Positions 33,581-46,025 of a stretch of DNA of 64,000 bases are shown here, in pieces. The stretch covers positions 99,930,784 to 99,994,783 of the forward strand of contig CM070562.1 in assembly GCA_036346405.1 (NCBI GenBank). Reading direction: 5' to 3'. The notes under the pieces were generated by a model. That model ran no database searches. It was not told the origin of the DNA and saw nothing but the letters and a program-made list of their open reading frames with translations. The translations under genes were made by a program, and so were the position numbers. Origin of the DNA: Phyllostachys edulis (Eukaryota; Streptophyta; Magnoliopsida; Poales; Poaceae). Position 1 is the stretch's first letter; each line of letters begins with the position of its first letter.

Positions 33581-34646
33581 AAAACAAACATGACTAATTA
33601 GTCATCGTTGATTATGTTACCGTGCAAGTAAATCTATTAAGATGAGATAATGGTCCTTTTTTTAGAGAGAGATAAAGGCTCCATTTGGTATTACCGTGGA
33701 TGGATGAGTCGTAGTCGTCTTTTGCCACGCTGGACTGCCTACATCACTACATGTGTGCCAACTAGCATCGATCCATGGAATAGTTTACGGATTTTCCTCA
33801 TCTCCTCATCCATCCAAGCACCTCCTCGCATGGTTGCTCTTCCTCTCCTCAGCGATACCACGTTCACATTGAACCGGTAAGGGTTAAGGAATGGAGACTG
33901 CAGAGTACAGAGCGCGGCACGACAGCAGAGTGCGGAAGGAGCGGAAACTAGCAAACCCCTATGACGGCGGCGTCCTACAACGAGGTCGTACGGCTTAGTA
34001 CGGCAGTGCGTGTAGGCCCGATGCCACGGCCTGAGGCTGAGAGCCAGTCGCCGCGCGCCGCCTCAACGAGCCGCCGTCGATCGCTCGCAGCAGCAAGACG
34101 TGGCATCAATCGACAGTCGCCGGCGTGCGCCTATGGTCGCAGTACTTCCGCTTGCTGCCGCGGCACACGGTTGCACGTTGTGGTAAAATAGTGAATCTCA
34201 GTCATTTTCGTTTTAGTTTCGTCCATGCTCGTCCTAGTTGGCCGTCTCTGCTTCCATTCCACCTCATTGCTACGTGTTGCAGCACTGAGTCAATGACACC
34301 TCGTTGAGTTGTTGTGCTAACTAACGGGAGATTAGCTGCCATAGCCCATTGTCGGTGTTTTGAGGAAGCAGTGAACATTCAATCTTGGATATGCGAAGAT
34401 AAGGATACATGTATATAACATCCGGTGACCTCGCTCCTAGCTGGCAGTCATACGTGGAAAGAGTTGATGGCCACGCCATAGTGCCGTTAGTCAATCTAAC
34501 ATGAGGATTTAATTAAACAAAATTGGATAGTGTGACGATTCAAATAAACGAAAGAGTAGTGTAGAGGTCTGATTTTTTTTATAAAAAAAATCGAACAGTT
34601 CAGGGCTTACACTGTTTTTTTTCCGGAGAACAAGAGGCAAGGATCC

Positions 34647-34649
<3 letters not shown>
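33581..34649. other. Intergenic region downstream of caleosin A
   Basis: The caleosin 3' untranslated region is expected first, since sequence up to about 33650 has no other assignment. The rest shows no supported gene: frames at 33961-34307 are short and arginine/serine-rich. A T8-ATA-A8-like small hairpin lies near 34570-34592. Confidence 0.5.

Positions 34650-34723
<74 letters not shown>
34650..34723. repeat. (TA)n microsatellite, left part
   Basis: About 73 bases of TA repeats end exactly at the copia LTR. TA repeats resume on the other side at 40899, so the element was inserted inside the tract. Confidence 0.97.
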
Positions 34724-34727
<4 letters not shown>

Positions 34728-35503
34728 ATATTGATCTCACCGATTAGTCCAACGGCTAATCGGGCCTTGATCCGCGCCGATCGGGGCGCCAAATTTCATC
34801 TCAAGGTGGTGGGCCTGTCATACAAGCTAATAAATAGAGGTGGGGCGGCGGCTCGAGTTACGAGGTTCGCCTAAGCCGCAATCCCCACCCGACAAAACCC
34901 TAACCGATCTAGAGGGACGCGATCGTGACGGAAGCACCATCACCCGATCATTGCCGCCGCCACCGTCCTCTTCTCCAACCGTCATTGCCGTCTTGCGCAG
35001 ACTTCACCGCCAACCCGCAATGGCCACTCCTTCTCCTCATAATCGGACGGTGGTGCCCTACCTCTTCCTCTCTCTCTCTCTCTCGAGATCTAAACTCCTA
35101 GACACAAAAGAAAAGATATCTAATCGGGCCTTGATCCGCTACCGATCGGGCGCCCAATTATCTCAAGGTCAGTGGGCCCATATCATGGCTGCAAGAATAA
35201 ATAGAGGGTGGGGCCGCGGCTCGAAAGTTACGAGGTTCGCCTAAGCCGCAATCCCCACCCGACAAAACCCTAACCGATCTAGAGGGCCTTGATCGGCGGA
35301 CGGGAAGCACCATCACCGGACCGCTGCCGCCGCCACCGTCCTCTTCTCCAACCGTCGCTGCCCGTGCGCAGACTTCACCGCCGAACCCGCAATGGCCAGC
35401 TCCTTCTCCCCGCAATCGGACGGTCGGTACCCTACCTCTTCCTCTCTCTCTCTCTCTCTCTCTCAGATCTAAACTCCTAGACACAAAAGAAAAGATATCA
35501 ACA
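34724..35503 (+). repeat. Doubled 5' LTR of the copia element
   Basis: A first copy, 34724-35120, lacks only the terminal AACA. A second, 35121-35503, starts at TAATCGGGCC, so it lacks the first 35 or so LTR bases, and it ends at the primer-binding site. Each carries the AATAAATAGAGG promoter-like block, AAACCCTAACCGATCTAGAGG and a (CT)n tract. Confidence 0.9.
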
Positions 35504-36159
35504 ATGGTATCAGAGCGGGCACGACAAAGGGGATCGGGGCTTACCGGTCCGGCCGCCGTGCGTGGAGCAGCTTGCTGCCCTTGCCACACAGGCGCCAGCC
35601 GGCCGTGCTCATTGGGCCGTCGGAGCCGCCGAGCAGCTGACCCGTTTTTTCGGGTGGGGCAAGGGCAAATGCCCTAGGGTTAGGGTTTTGCCCCTTATGT
35701 TTTGGCTGAGGCGCATGCAGGGCAGTCGGATGGGATCCGACGGCCGGTATGTTTTGGGCCGCGGATGCGCTAATGGGCCAAAAGTGAATATGGGCCAAAA
35801 TTTGAAATTGCACAGTAACTCTTGCTAATTGAATTTAATTGAGTTAGAATAATTACAGTTTCCGCTGCAAAAGTTAATGTTTGATTACTCTTTCAATTAA
35901 ATTCGAACCAACGGGAGAATTTAATTTTTTGAGAATTGTTGTGAATTATGATATTGTTATTTTCTGACCAACGTTGATAATAACAGTATTATAATTTCTA
36001 ATTGATGTTTTTATGCATTATTTCTATTTCTGCCCAACGGTGATGTAGATTTAATGTATAGATAAAATTGATTTAATTGTATGTCGTATTTTTGACCAAC
36101 GTTGGAAATAAGGCATATAATTTTCTGTCATACGTTCTCACTTTATTTGAACTAAATTT

Positions 36160-39100
36160 TCAAAGGATACAACTTGATGGGTTGTATCGAGAGATCCCAC
36201 TCTCAAAGGAGATAACTATGGAGAGTGGAAGAAAAGATAGACTTAGCGTTTATCTTGGCCGAGGTGGATCGGGTCCTCACCACAAGACGCCCCCACCGCC
36301 CCGAGGCGCCGTGAGAAAAGAAAATGAGGATGACACTGCTTGGCGAGAAAAGACAGAGGACCATGCTCCTTATAGATGTCTTATGACCTTGAGCATAAGA
36401 ATGGACCACGACCAACAAGAAATGTATGGTCAGTGATAAAAAACACGATTGAGCCTACAATGGGCTCAATCGCAGAGTGTGACACTGTCACGCAGTACCT
36501 TGAGAAAATAAAGAGTCGGTTCTTCGACTCTTCAAAGACTTATGCTACATGCCTAATTAAGCGACTTGTGATGAAAAGGTACTCTGGTGGTGGCGGTGGC
36601 ATAAGAGAACACATACTAAGGATGAGCAACTTGGCATCCAAGTTTAAACCAATGGATTTGGCTCTCAAGGATGAGTTCCTTATTCACTTGATTTTTGCTT
36701 CCTTGTTGGAAAAGTTTGACACCTTTGTTGTCAACTACAACATGCACCCGATAAATGGGACTTAGAAAAGTGCATAGCTATGTGTGTGCAAGAGGAGGAA
36801 AGAATTAAATCCTCACATGGTGGATCTATCAACTATGTGAAGGATAACAAGAAAAAGAACTTCAACAAGACCTCCTTCTCAAAGAACAAGGGAAAAGCCT
36901 CATCCATCACCTCAACAGAATAAATTTGTCAGAGACAAAGATCGGTGTCTTCATCAGAAGAAGACAGACACTACAAGAAGAACTGTCTGATTACTTAAAG
37001 ATGATAATGGCAAAGAAAGGTGAGAACATTATTACCTTTATAAATGAATGCTGTATGTGCAATATTCAAATCCACTTGGTGGATTGACTCAGAGCAACAA
37101 CTGTTCATGTTGCTAACTCCTTCTGAGGATTCCGCTCGACGAGGACTACGCAAAGAAACGAAAGATGCATTAAAGTTGCAAATGGAGTCCAAGCTGAAGT
37201 TGAAGCCGTTGGCGATCTTTCATTAGAGTTAGCTAATGGCTCCAATCTTTACTTAGAGATGTCCTTTTGTTCCTCTTCTGAGAGGAATTTGATTAGTGTT
37301 TCAAATTTGGACAAAGATGGTTATGATTGTAATTTTGGAAATGGCAAGTGTGAAATAATGTTTAATAAAGAATGTGTTGGTCTTGCCATCTTACAAAATG
37401 AGCTTTATTTGTTATCATTATGTGATAATGTGAATGTCGTATGCGATAATGGGAACGTCGCGTGCGAGAAAGTGATTGAATCCTCGTCTACGAATGTAAA
37501 CAGGAAACGAAAGAGAACTCTAGATGCGTCGTCGAAATTATGGCACTGTCGTTTAGGCCATATTTCGAGGGAGAATAGAAAGACTAGTTAAGAATGATAT
37601 TCTTCCTCCATTAGAGTTCTCAGACTTAGAACAATGCAGAGAATGCATTAAAGGAAAATATGTAAAGAAAATTAAGAAAGACGCCAAAAGAAGCACAGGA
37701 ATTCTACAAATTATTCACACGTACATTTGTGGTCCTTTTCTGTGAAAAGTGTGGATGGTTATGACTCGTTCATAACATTCACAGATGATTACTCCCGTTT
37801 TGGATATATTTATCCAATCAAAGAAAGAAATGAAGCCTTGGATAAATTCAAGATATTTAAGGCTGAAGTTGAAAACCAACACGATTTAAAGATTAAGATA
37901 GTCCGATCGATGCGTGGGGGAGTACTACTATCGACATACCCCATATGGACAAGTTCTGGACCTTTTGTAAGGTTTTTACAGAAAATGGCATAGTAGCCCA
38001 ATATTCTACACCGGCGAACCTCGGCAAAAATGGAGTAGTGAAAGACGAACCGCACTCGATGGATATGGTGCGAAGCATGATGAGCTATTCTACACCGCCA
38101 TTGAGTTTATGGATGGAGCGTTGAAAACCGCCATTCATATTCTCAACAGAGTGCCTAGTAAGTCGGTGCCCAAAACACCGTGCGAGTTGTGGACGGGAAG
38201 AGTTCCTCATTAAACCACTTACGTGTGGGGGAGTCTGCTTTGAGGCTAAAGTATTTAACCCAAACCTTGGGAAGCTTGATCCCAAAAGCGAGAAGTTGCC
38301 ATTTCATTGGCTACCACGAAAAGTCAAAAGGTTTTCGTTTCTCTTGTCGAGACAGGATATACAAAGTTTGTAGAAACGAGACACGCTGTCTTCTTAGAGG
38401 ATGAAATGATGAGAGGAAGTATGGTAGCTCGTGAGATTGATCTTGAAGAGAAGCGGGTGTATCGCCCACTCCGATGATTCAAGAGCCATTCTTCACACTA
38501 CTGCTTTGTCATTGCGACCGACGATGCAAGACAACGTGGTGCCAAGACTGTTATTGTTCCTCTGTGGCAACAATGAATGATAATGAGGAACTGTTCTTGA
38601 GGATCCTATAGAACCTATTGCCACAAATGAGGGGGAGCAACAAAGACCTCAAATGAAGATATACCAAATGAGGAGGCCCCGAGGAGGTCTCAAAGAGTAA
38701 GAAGATCGGCTATTTCGATGATTATCGATTTATCATCTGAGAGGAATTTCAAATGGAGGATGATCCCACCTCATTTGAAGAAGCCATGAGAAGCGAAAAT
38801 TCCTCAAAATGGCTTGAAGCCATGGAAGAGGAAATGAGGTCCATGAAGACTAATAAAGTCAGGACTTGGAAATTATTCCTAAAGGAGCCAAAACAAGAGG
38901 GTCAGTAAATGGGTCTACAAGACAAAGCTTGACTCCCAAGGAATGTAGAAAGATACAAAGCGCGACTTGTGGCAAAAGAATTTACGCAAAGAGAAGGATT
39001 GATTACAATGAGACCTTTTCTCGGTCTCATGTAAAGATTCCTTCGAATCATAATGGCATTAGTAGCACATTATGATTTAGAGTTACATCGATGGATGTAA

Positions 39101-40309
39101 AGACGGCATTTCTTAATGGGGATTTGGAGGAAAATGTTTACATGGCACAACCGAAAGGTTTTGTCATGGAAGGAAATGAAAGAATGGGATGCCGCCTAAA
39201 GAAATCGATTTATGGGTTAAAGCAAGCTTCAAGACAAGGGTACTTGAAGTTTGACAAGACAATAAGAAAATTTGGGTTTAAAGAGAATGTAGAGGACAAG
39301 CGTGTTTATGCAAAGTTTAAAGATGGGAAGTTTATCTTCCTAATCACAGTATGTGGATGATATCCTCTCGGCTAGTAGTGATGTCGACCGCTATTGGAGA
39401 CAAAGAAGTGTTTGTCCTCAAACTTTGATATGAAAGATCTTGGTGAAGCTTCGTTCGTTCTAGGGATCGAAATTCACCGGATAGAAACAAAGGGATATTG
39501 GGACTATCACAAAAGACATACATAGAGAAAGTCTTAAAGAAATTTGGGATGCATAAATGTAGTCCTTCACTGCACCTATAGTCAAGGGCGGCAGATATGG
39601 GGATTTTCAATGCCCCAAGAACCAAGATGAGATCGATCAAATGAAAGCGGTTCCATATGCTTCAAATTCGGAAGCTTACAAGATGCTCAAGTGTGCACAT
39701 ACGACTTAGCATTTGTTACCGGGTTACTTGGCGATTCGAGCAATCTCGAATAGAACATTGGAAATTGATAAAGAAAGTCTTGCGTTATTTGCAAGGAACA
39801 AAAGGCCTCATGATGACATACTGAAGATCGAGTTACTCCATATAGTGGGGTATCTGATTCGATTTTGCGGAGATGATAGAAAGTCTACATCCGGATATGT
39901 GTTCACTCTCGCGGAGGAGCTATATCGTGGAAAAGCTCAAAGCAAACCGTCACTACATCGTCCACAATGTATGCCGAGTTTGTAGCATGTTATGAGGCTA
40001 CAAGGCGGTGAACTGGCTAAAGAAGTTCATACCGGTTTAAAAGTGGTTGACGACATCAATAGACCACTTAAGTTGCATCGCGATAATGAACCCAAGAAGA
40101 TAGCGTATGCCCACAACAATAAGTCAAGTGGTGCTACCAAACACATTGACATAAAGTACTATGTTGTGAAAGATAAAGTTCGGGATCAAATTATAAGTCT
40201 TGAGCATATAGGTACCGCAAAGATGTTAGCGGATCCGCTTACTAAAGGCTTACCACCCAACGTGTTCAGAGAACATGTAGCCGGCATGGGTTTAAGGGAA
40301 AGCCTATGA
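36160..40309 (+). pseudogene. gag-pol: Copia gag-pol polyprotein, decayed
   Basis: Domains appear in copia order. Gag covers 36376-36765 (CDTVTQYLEKIKSRF, LIFASLLEKFDTFVVNYN), with a damaged zinc knuckle near 36940-36990. The pre-integrase WHCRLGHIS is near 37540 and the integrase near 37735-37915 (FITFTDDYSRFGYIY). RT covers 38870-39400 (YKARLVAKEFTQ, MDVKTAFLNGDLEENVYM, then a YVDDI-like box near 39350). RNase H and the C-terminus lie at 39880-40309 (DRKSTSGYVFTL, TKHIDIKYYVV, ADPLTKGLPP). Frameshifts and stops separate nearly every domain, with some small deletions, so the element is dead. The integrase-before-RT order distinguishes it from gypsy. Confidence 0.9.
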
Positions 40310-40898
40310 TTCCTGGACTAAAAGTTGGCCCAAAAGATTAAAGTAACTATTTCAGAACAGAGAGGTGTATTGTAGCTGTTGAATCTATCGGCGATTGACC
40401 GTGACGATGAGACATGTTCTATGCACTAATCTGTGATGGAATGTGTAAACAATTGTAATTAAAAGATAAAGCATAGATTGAGATCAAGTGGGAGAATGTT
40501 AGATTGATCTCAGCCGATTAGTCCAACGGCTAATCGGGCCTTGATCCGCATACGATCGGGGCACCCGGCCCATCTCAAGGTGGTGGGCCTGTCACAACAA
40601 GAATAAATAGAGGGTGGGGGCGTGGCTCGAGTTCTGAGGTTCGCCTAAGCCGCAATCCCCACCCGACAAAACCCTAACCGATCTAGAGGGGCGCGATCGT
40701 GACAGGAAGCACCATCACCGGACCACCGCCGCCACCATCCTCTTCTCCAACCGTCATTGCCCGTCTTGCAGACTTCACCGCCGAACCCAAGAATGGCGGC
40801 TCCTTCTCCCGTGTCGGACGGTCGGTACCCTACCTCTTCCTCTCTCTCTCTCTCTCTCTCGATCTAAACTCCTAGACACAAAAGAAAAGATATCAACA

Positions 40899-41267
40899 AT
40901 ATATATATATATTTATAACGCTCGTTTAGTACTTCTAGGAGTATGTACTTCCGCTTCCAATATACCACTTCAACAAATATATTATACTTCTTTATCACTT
41001 TCAAGTATACTTAAATACCAATTATAAAATACTCCAATGTGACTTGGTTGAAAATTTTCTATTGGAGCCCTTTATTTTTGTTATGTACCCTTTTTCATAT
41101 ATAAAAGAAGTATATACACAAATTTTGCTATAAAAGTGGACTTTCATGAAATTTTTCATAGAACTCGCTTTGGAGTATCTTATAATCATTATTGAAGTAT
41201 GCTCAAATACATAAAGAGGTATCATCATACGATTTAAGTGGTATATGAGAGGTGGAGTATGTACTAC

Positions 41268-41356
<89 letters not shown>
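40899..41356. mobile_element. Microsatellite-flanked MITE (micron-like)
   Basis: A block of about 360 bases at 40913-41272 is bounded on both sides by (TA)n: 40899-40912 and beyond the copia element on the left, 41273-41356 on the right. Its ends carry an imperfect inverted repeat (GGAGTATGTACTTCC..ATACCACTT near 40936-40970, and AAGTGGTATATGAG..GGAGTATGTACT near 41235-41265). No coding potential is seen. Non-coding elements embedded in TA microsatellites have been described in rice under the name micron, and I infer a relationship from architecture only. Confidence 0.6.
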
Positions 41357-41357
<1 letters not shown>

Positions 41358-41397
41358 CCAAAAGGTTACAAAACAAGAATTACACAGAGAGGTTCCC

Positions 41398-41575
41398 AAC
41401 TAATTTAAGCTGTTAAACCAAGCACTAATGTCAGGTTTGTATTTTTTTTCTTTGCCCTATAGATAACTAGGGCAAATTCTCGGTTGAAGGTGCTGCACTA
41501 ATCTGCAAAGCTTGGATCAATTTGATTGAAGATTACTCTATTCCTTGTTATCCAAATGGGAGATGCTACCCCACA
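41398..41575 (-). pseudogene. LINE C-terminal fragment
   Basis: The minus strand reads SPIWITRNRVIFNQ followed by PSFAD, a stop, then FALVIYRAKKKYKP and WFNSLN. This is the pattern of the last residues of plant LINE ORF2 (zinc-finger/RVT tail: WxTRN...F). The reading ends just before the (TA)n tract, which may serve as the element's simple 3' tail. Another LINE fragment in the same orientation lies at 44788-46025. Confidence 0.6.
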
Positions 41576-41576
41576 C

Positions 41577-42214
41577 TATACCGTTGGAATCGTTTCTAAC
41601 GGTATAGGTCTGTTTCACCTAGTTTCAACCATGTTTCATCCATGTTTCGCAGGATTCAAAAAGAGTTTCGAGGAAGTTTAAAAAATTCAAGCAAAAATTC
41701 CATCCTTGTTTCGCAGAATTCAATAGGTTTTAGAGAGTTTCAAAACAGTTTCCAGAAAGTTTCAATGAGTTTCATCCATTTTTTGTATTAAAACTTCGTA
41801 AAACTTAATGAAACTATTTGAAACTTGGAATGAAACTTCATGAGCATTGGGATAAAACTTTATGAAACTTAATGAAACTATATAAAACTTGATGAAACAC
41901 GATGAAAATTGGGATGAAACTTAATGAAACTTCATGAGACATGGGATGAAAACATCATGAAACTATATGAAACTTCATGAGACTTGGGATGAAAATTAAT
42001 GAAACTTCATGAGACTTGGGATGAAACTTCATAAAACTTCATGAAACACGATGAAACTTAGGATGAAACTTCATGAGAGTTGGGATGAAACTATATGAAA
42101 CTTGGTAAAACACGATGAAACTTAATGAAACTATATAAAACTTAATGAAACTTCATGAGACTAGGGATGAAACTTCATAAAACACGATGAAACTTGGGTT
42201 GAAACTTCATTGAG
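41577..42214. repeat. Degenerate GATGAAACTT array headed by a hairpin
   Basis: A perfect 9-base inverted repeat, TATACCGTT/AACGGTATA (41577-41606), opens the block. Then some 600 bases consist of short words GATGAAACTT, CATGAAACTT, AATGAAACT and ACACGATGAAAC in irregular order, giving roughly 12-18 base spacing. Near the hairpin the words are in the opposite sense (GTTTCATCC, AGTTTCAACC), so the array changes strand at about 41760-41790. No ORF is supported. I cannot name the family. Confidence 0.75.
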
Positions 42215-42815
42215 TTATTTAAGGAATCTTTCTTGCTTGTCTTCATCTCTTGCAACATCTTCTGGTTCATAGCGTGCCAGTTGATTGAACTTGTGGAGGT
42301 ATTCGTTCACTGAGAGGTTTCCTTGGTGTAGTGAGCGAAACTCCTTCGTGAGGGTTATCATGTCGGATGAAATATGTGCACGGCGGAAAGCTTGCACAAA
42401 TTCATTCCAAGTGATGGCTTGAACGTCAGGGCTAGCAGGCTGTAGTTGTCCCACCATTCGGAAGTTGGCCCTATGAGTTGGTGCGAAGCGAACAACACCC
42501 TTTCACGATCGGTGCACTGAGCAATATCCAACTTCTTACTAATCACCCGGAGCCAATCATCTGCATCCATGGGCTCTGTGTTGCTTGAAAAAGTTGGTGG
42601 GCGCATCCTCATAAATTTTGACATGCTAGTCCTTTGAGGTGGTGGAGATGGAGCTTGGAAAGCTGTAGCTTGTCGGACTTGTTTATTGTTGATAGACTGA
42701 GAAAGTAGTTCAATCAAACGGTTCTGATCCACTGATTGCTGGTGGTGGTGGAATTGGGGGCACTTCCATCATTGTTGGCGTTGGTTCCACTTCTAGAGTG
42801 ACGAGTGTTCACCAT
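42215..42815 (-). pseudogene. gag: Gypsy gag fragment, truncated and frameshifted
   Basis: The minus strand starts at ATG 42815 (MVNTRHSRSGTN) and shifts frame near 42715. It continues with KFMRMRPPTF, DADDWLRVISKKLD, CTDRERVLFASHQL and SEWWDNY, shifts again near 42455, and ends with EFVQAFRRAHI, then LSVNEYLHKFNQLARY and QERFLK at 42222. The rest of gag and all of pol are missing, because the GATGAAACTT array abuts the break. Confidence 0.88.
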
Positions 42816-43370
42816 CTATCGGTTATTCCAAAGGTTTAGAGAAGGAGACAAAGGATAGGGAAGAGACAAATAAGAAGACTAAGGGGATAGAGCAAAACAA
42901 CACTCTCAAACAAAAGAACCAAGTCAAAAGCTCTTCCAAAACTTTAATAGTTTTATACGACGTTCTATCGATTGATACTCTTAAGCTGGTGAAACAACTC
43001 AATACACAGAATGAGTCTTTGACAAACTTAAACTATATGGCTTTGTTGACATCGCATCTTCTGCTCGTGGTCTTTGATGATTCTTGTATGACGATGCTCT
43101 CTTGACAGCTTCGTGCCTTGTGGTCTTGAACGTAAGGGTTAATAATCGTGTTGACCATCTATAGAAATTTTATACGGGAAAGAGGATCCATTTAACATTA
43201 TAAAATTGTGAAGGGAGAATTTAGATAAGAAAGAATTTCTATAAAGAAGCTAAAGATAGATAGATGACCAAGATGAGGAGAAAATAAATTATTTTTCTTG
43301 TTATGTAAAATAAGTTTTGAAGTTTTTCAACTAACAGCCATTCTAATTAGGTCACAACCTACAGTCGATA

Positions 43371-43384
43371 TGGCTCTGATACCA
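43371..43384 (-). promoter_or_regulatory. Gypsy primer-binding site
   Basis: The reverse strand reads TGGTATCAGAGCC four bases from the LTR edge at 43389, matching tRNA-Met. It shows that the gag fragment and the LTR belong to one minus-strand element. Confidence 0.9.
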
Positions 43385-43388
43385 CTTC

Positions 43389-44786
43389 TGTCGGACCCAG
43401 GAGTAACACCCCAAATCCTCTGTGCATTTCTGAACTAGTCCCATGATCAGTAGCTAGTTCACAGAGTAAACAGATATGGTAACATCCATAAATGGCATAA
43501 CTTTATTAATAATCAACAGAGTTATTTACAAGAAAGGCTTACAAGCCAACAATAAACAAACACAGCGGAAGACGAAGAAGACGTGGTAGAGTCCAACTGA
43601 TCTACCACAGGCAATCGACTAGGGTAGCGGCCTAGTCCAGGAACAGCTAGTGTACACAGTCCAACAAAAGATGATAACACAACCATAACACGCGATTCAT
43701 TCAAAATACTTCAAGTTTGACACAAAAGGGGCATAAAGCCAACAAGCATAATACAACGGAAGCAAAAGCAGTAAAGTAGACCACACGATTCGCCACAGGC
43801 AATCGTTTGGAGGCGCAACCTAGTCGTCTAAGTTATCAATCTCCTCGTAGCACTCATCTCCTACTCAACAATTGTATTAAGCAAGAGTGAGCACAAACAA
43901 CCGTGCTCACAAGTTACTCCCAATAACAGATTATAATGCATCCAAGGATTCAACAAAGGGAGGCTTATATGGCTCAATTTGCATAAAGCGATATTTTCCA
44001 TTTAAATATTCATACTAAGTTCTAAAGCAGTTTACTCTATAACTAAAATTTATTTTCTAAATCTCAAGTTTTATAGTCAGATAACATTCATCAACGAGTA
44101 GTGAAGGATACCCTCCTATCACATGGCTACCTACCCAAATTCCTATTTGGATAAACCATTTGATAAAGTCTTTCGAAAACAAAATCAAAATCTAACTTTG
44201 AGTGGCTTTGCTTAGCATGTTCATGACCGTGGACACGCTATTCGAATAGTTCTTAACACTCTATAGAGGTTGTACAGCTTTACCCACAAGAGATAATCAC
44301 TCGTAATGTCCGCTCACACACTTCCGAAGGTGTGCAACTAAGAGGTCATCACAAGGCCTTTACAATGCACCATCCCACTGTAGTCCCGCCTCGCTAAAGT
44401 TTCGCTTTCTTTGGATAGAAACCCGCCGGACTTAAGCCCCCTCTTGCGCCATGTGGGAATACATAAAAGTAGGTTATAAAGACACCCACGTAACTGGATG
44501 GCACAACCACGGTGAAATAATACAAATTATTTAGCCAAGTCCTACCCATTCAGAACATGTGGTAGTATGATGGGGCTTAGCAAGATGCGGCTCGAAGACC
44601 GGTCCTTAACTGACTTGGGTGATTTTTCAATAAAACCCTTGGGCCTCGATCATAGAAATAAATCAACCCCGTGCATTGACATGCACCATCCAAACATTCA
44701 TTTCGCCCAAGTCCAAACTAATTTTCATTTTGTTTTGCTTTTTTGAAAATCATTTGCAAAAGTCAAATGGTAAAACAATACCATTG
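43389..44786 (-). mobile_element. Gypsy 5' LTR, truncated
   Basis: On the minus strand this runs to the end GGGTCCGACA at 43389. It matches the last part of the solo LTR 27783-30336 (for example GGTGTTACTCC, the CATGGACATGCT block and TTAAGGACCGG). It is cut at about 44786, where LINE sequence begins. It lacks the 793-base insertion present at 28555, which independently marks that insertion's edges. Confidence 0.85.
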
Positions 44787-44787
44787 C

Positions 44788-46025
44788 CCTGTTTAGGATT
44801 GTCTATAGAAGGTCAGCAGCCAGGACAAAAAGGAGCGACGAAAGAGGATTGCCCTGTCTTACCCCCCCCCCTCCTGGAGTGAAAAGTTTTGCCGGGTACC
44901 CCATTGAGTAAAACTGAGGAAGTTCCAGTACTTAGGATCTTGGAAGTCCATTCAATCCATTTTGGTCCAAAACCCTTACACTTCATGATAACAAGAATTG
45001 CGCTATGTTTAATTTTGTTAAAAGCCTTTTCGAAGTCCAATTTCAGAATGATGGTTTCCTTTTTCGATTGGTGGCAAGATGCAGATATTCAAAAGCCCAT
45101 GCAAGACAGTCCTGAATTGTGCAAGATTTGATGAATCCATACTGGTTGGTATGAACAAGGTCCAAAATTACCGGTTGGAATCTATTTGCCAAAAGTTTTG
45201 TTAGAACTTTGAGAGAGGTGTTTAACAAGGAGATAGGCCTGAAGTCAATTACCAAAATCGGTTGATCCTTCTTTGGAATCAAAGTAATGAATGAATAATT
45301 GATGGTTTGTAAGTTAAGCTCATTCCTAAAAAAAGCATGATAAATCTCATAAAGATTGTGCTTATGATTGCCCAGCATTTCTTGAAAAACTCTCCATTAA
45401 AGTTGTTTGGTCCAGGCGATTTATCCATTGGGAGATGCTTGATGAGCTCGTCTATCTCCTGTTGTTCAAAAGGTTCTTCCATCCAAGCCAGATTTTCAAG
45501 GGGAGAAATTAGGTCTGGCATGTTAAAATGCATTGCCGGTGATTCCGAGGATCCTAATCTCTCTTTTGTAAGCTTCCCAGAGCAAAGAAGCTTTGCCTTG
45601 ATGATCTTTGATTTCGCATCCTTTGTCATCTTGTAAAGCTGTGACGATGATTTGTTCAAATCGGATAGATGCTCTAGCATGGAAAAATTTAGTATTTTCA
45701 TCTCCTAGTTTTACCCATTTGATTGTCTCTCTCTGCTTCCAGTAGGTGTGTTGTTGTTTCAACAGGAGATTAAGATGACCCTTTAAGATTTCTCTAGCAT
45801 TCTACTCTTATAAAGATAAGTCTCTACATTCTTCCATCATGTCAAGGAACAAGATTACCTCATTGATGTTGAAAATGGTTGAACGTAGATTGGATGTCTG
45901 CTTTGACCAGATCCTTAGAGCTCGTCGAAGGATTTTGAATTTGCCCAAATGTTCAAAAGCGACTTGCATTTTTGTATGCAAATGAATGAATAGAAAATGT
46001 TCGCCAAATTGCAGAAAGCAACAAC
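44788..46025 (-). pseudogene. LINE ORF2 reverse transcriptase fragment
   Basis: Minus-strand frames in order give WVKLGDENTKFFHARAS, then DKSPGPNNFNGEFFKKCW, FRPISLLNTSLKVLTKLLANR and MDFEKAFNKIKHSAIL, ending VLLNGVPGKTFHSRRG. This is the N-terminal half of non-LTR (L1-type) reverse transcriptase. The endonuclease domain, the FADD catalytic box and the rest are missing. Frameshifts occur near 45045, 45300 and 45690. LINEs move by target-primed reverse transcription, and this copy is inactive. Confidence 0.9.

Larger units (their letters stand above)
34724..40898 (+). mobile_element. Ty1/copia retrotransposon in a (TA)n tract
   Basis: LTRs start TGTTA(T/G)ATTGATCTC and end AAGATATCAACA. The 3' LTR is 40497-40898 (402 bases), preceded by the polypurine tract AAGTGGGAGAA (40486-40496). 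The primer-binding site TGGTATCAGAGC is at 35505-35516. Flanking ATATA on both sides fits a 5-base duplication in TA repeats. The 5' end has two LTR copies in tandem. Confidence 0.93.
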
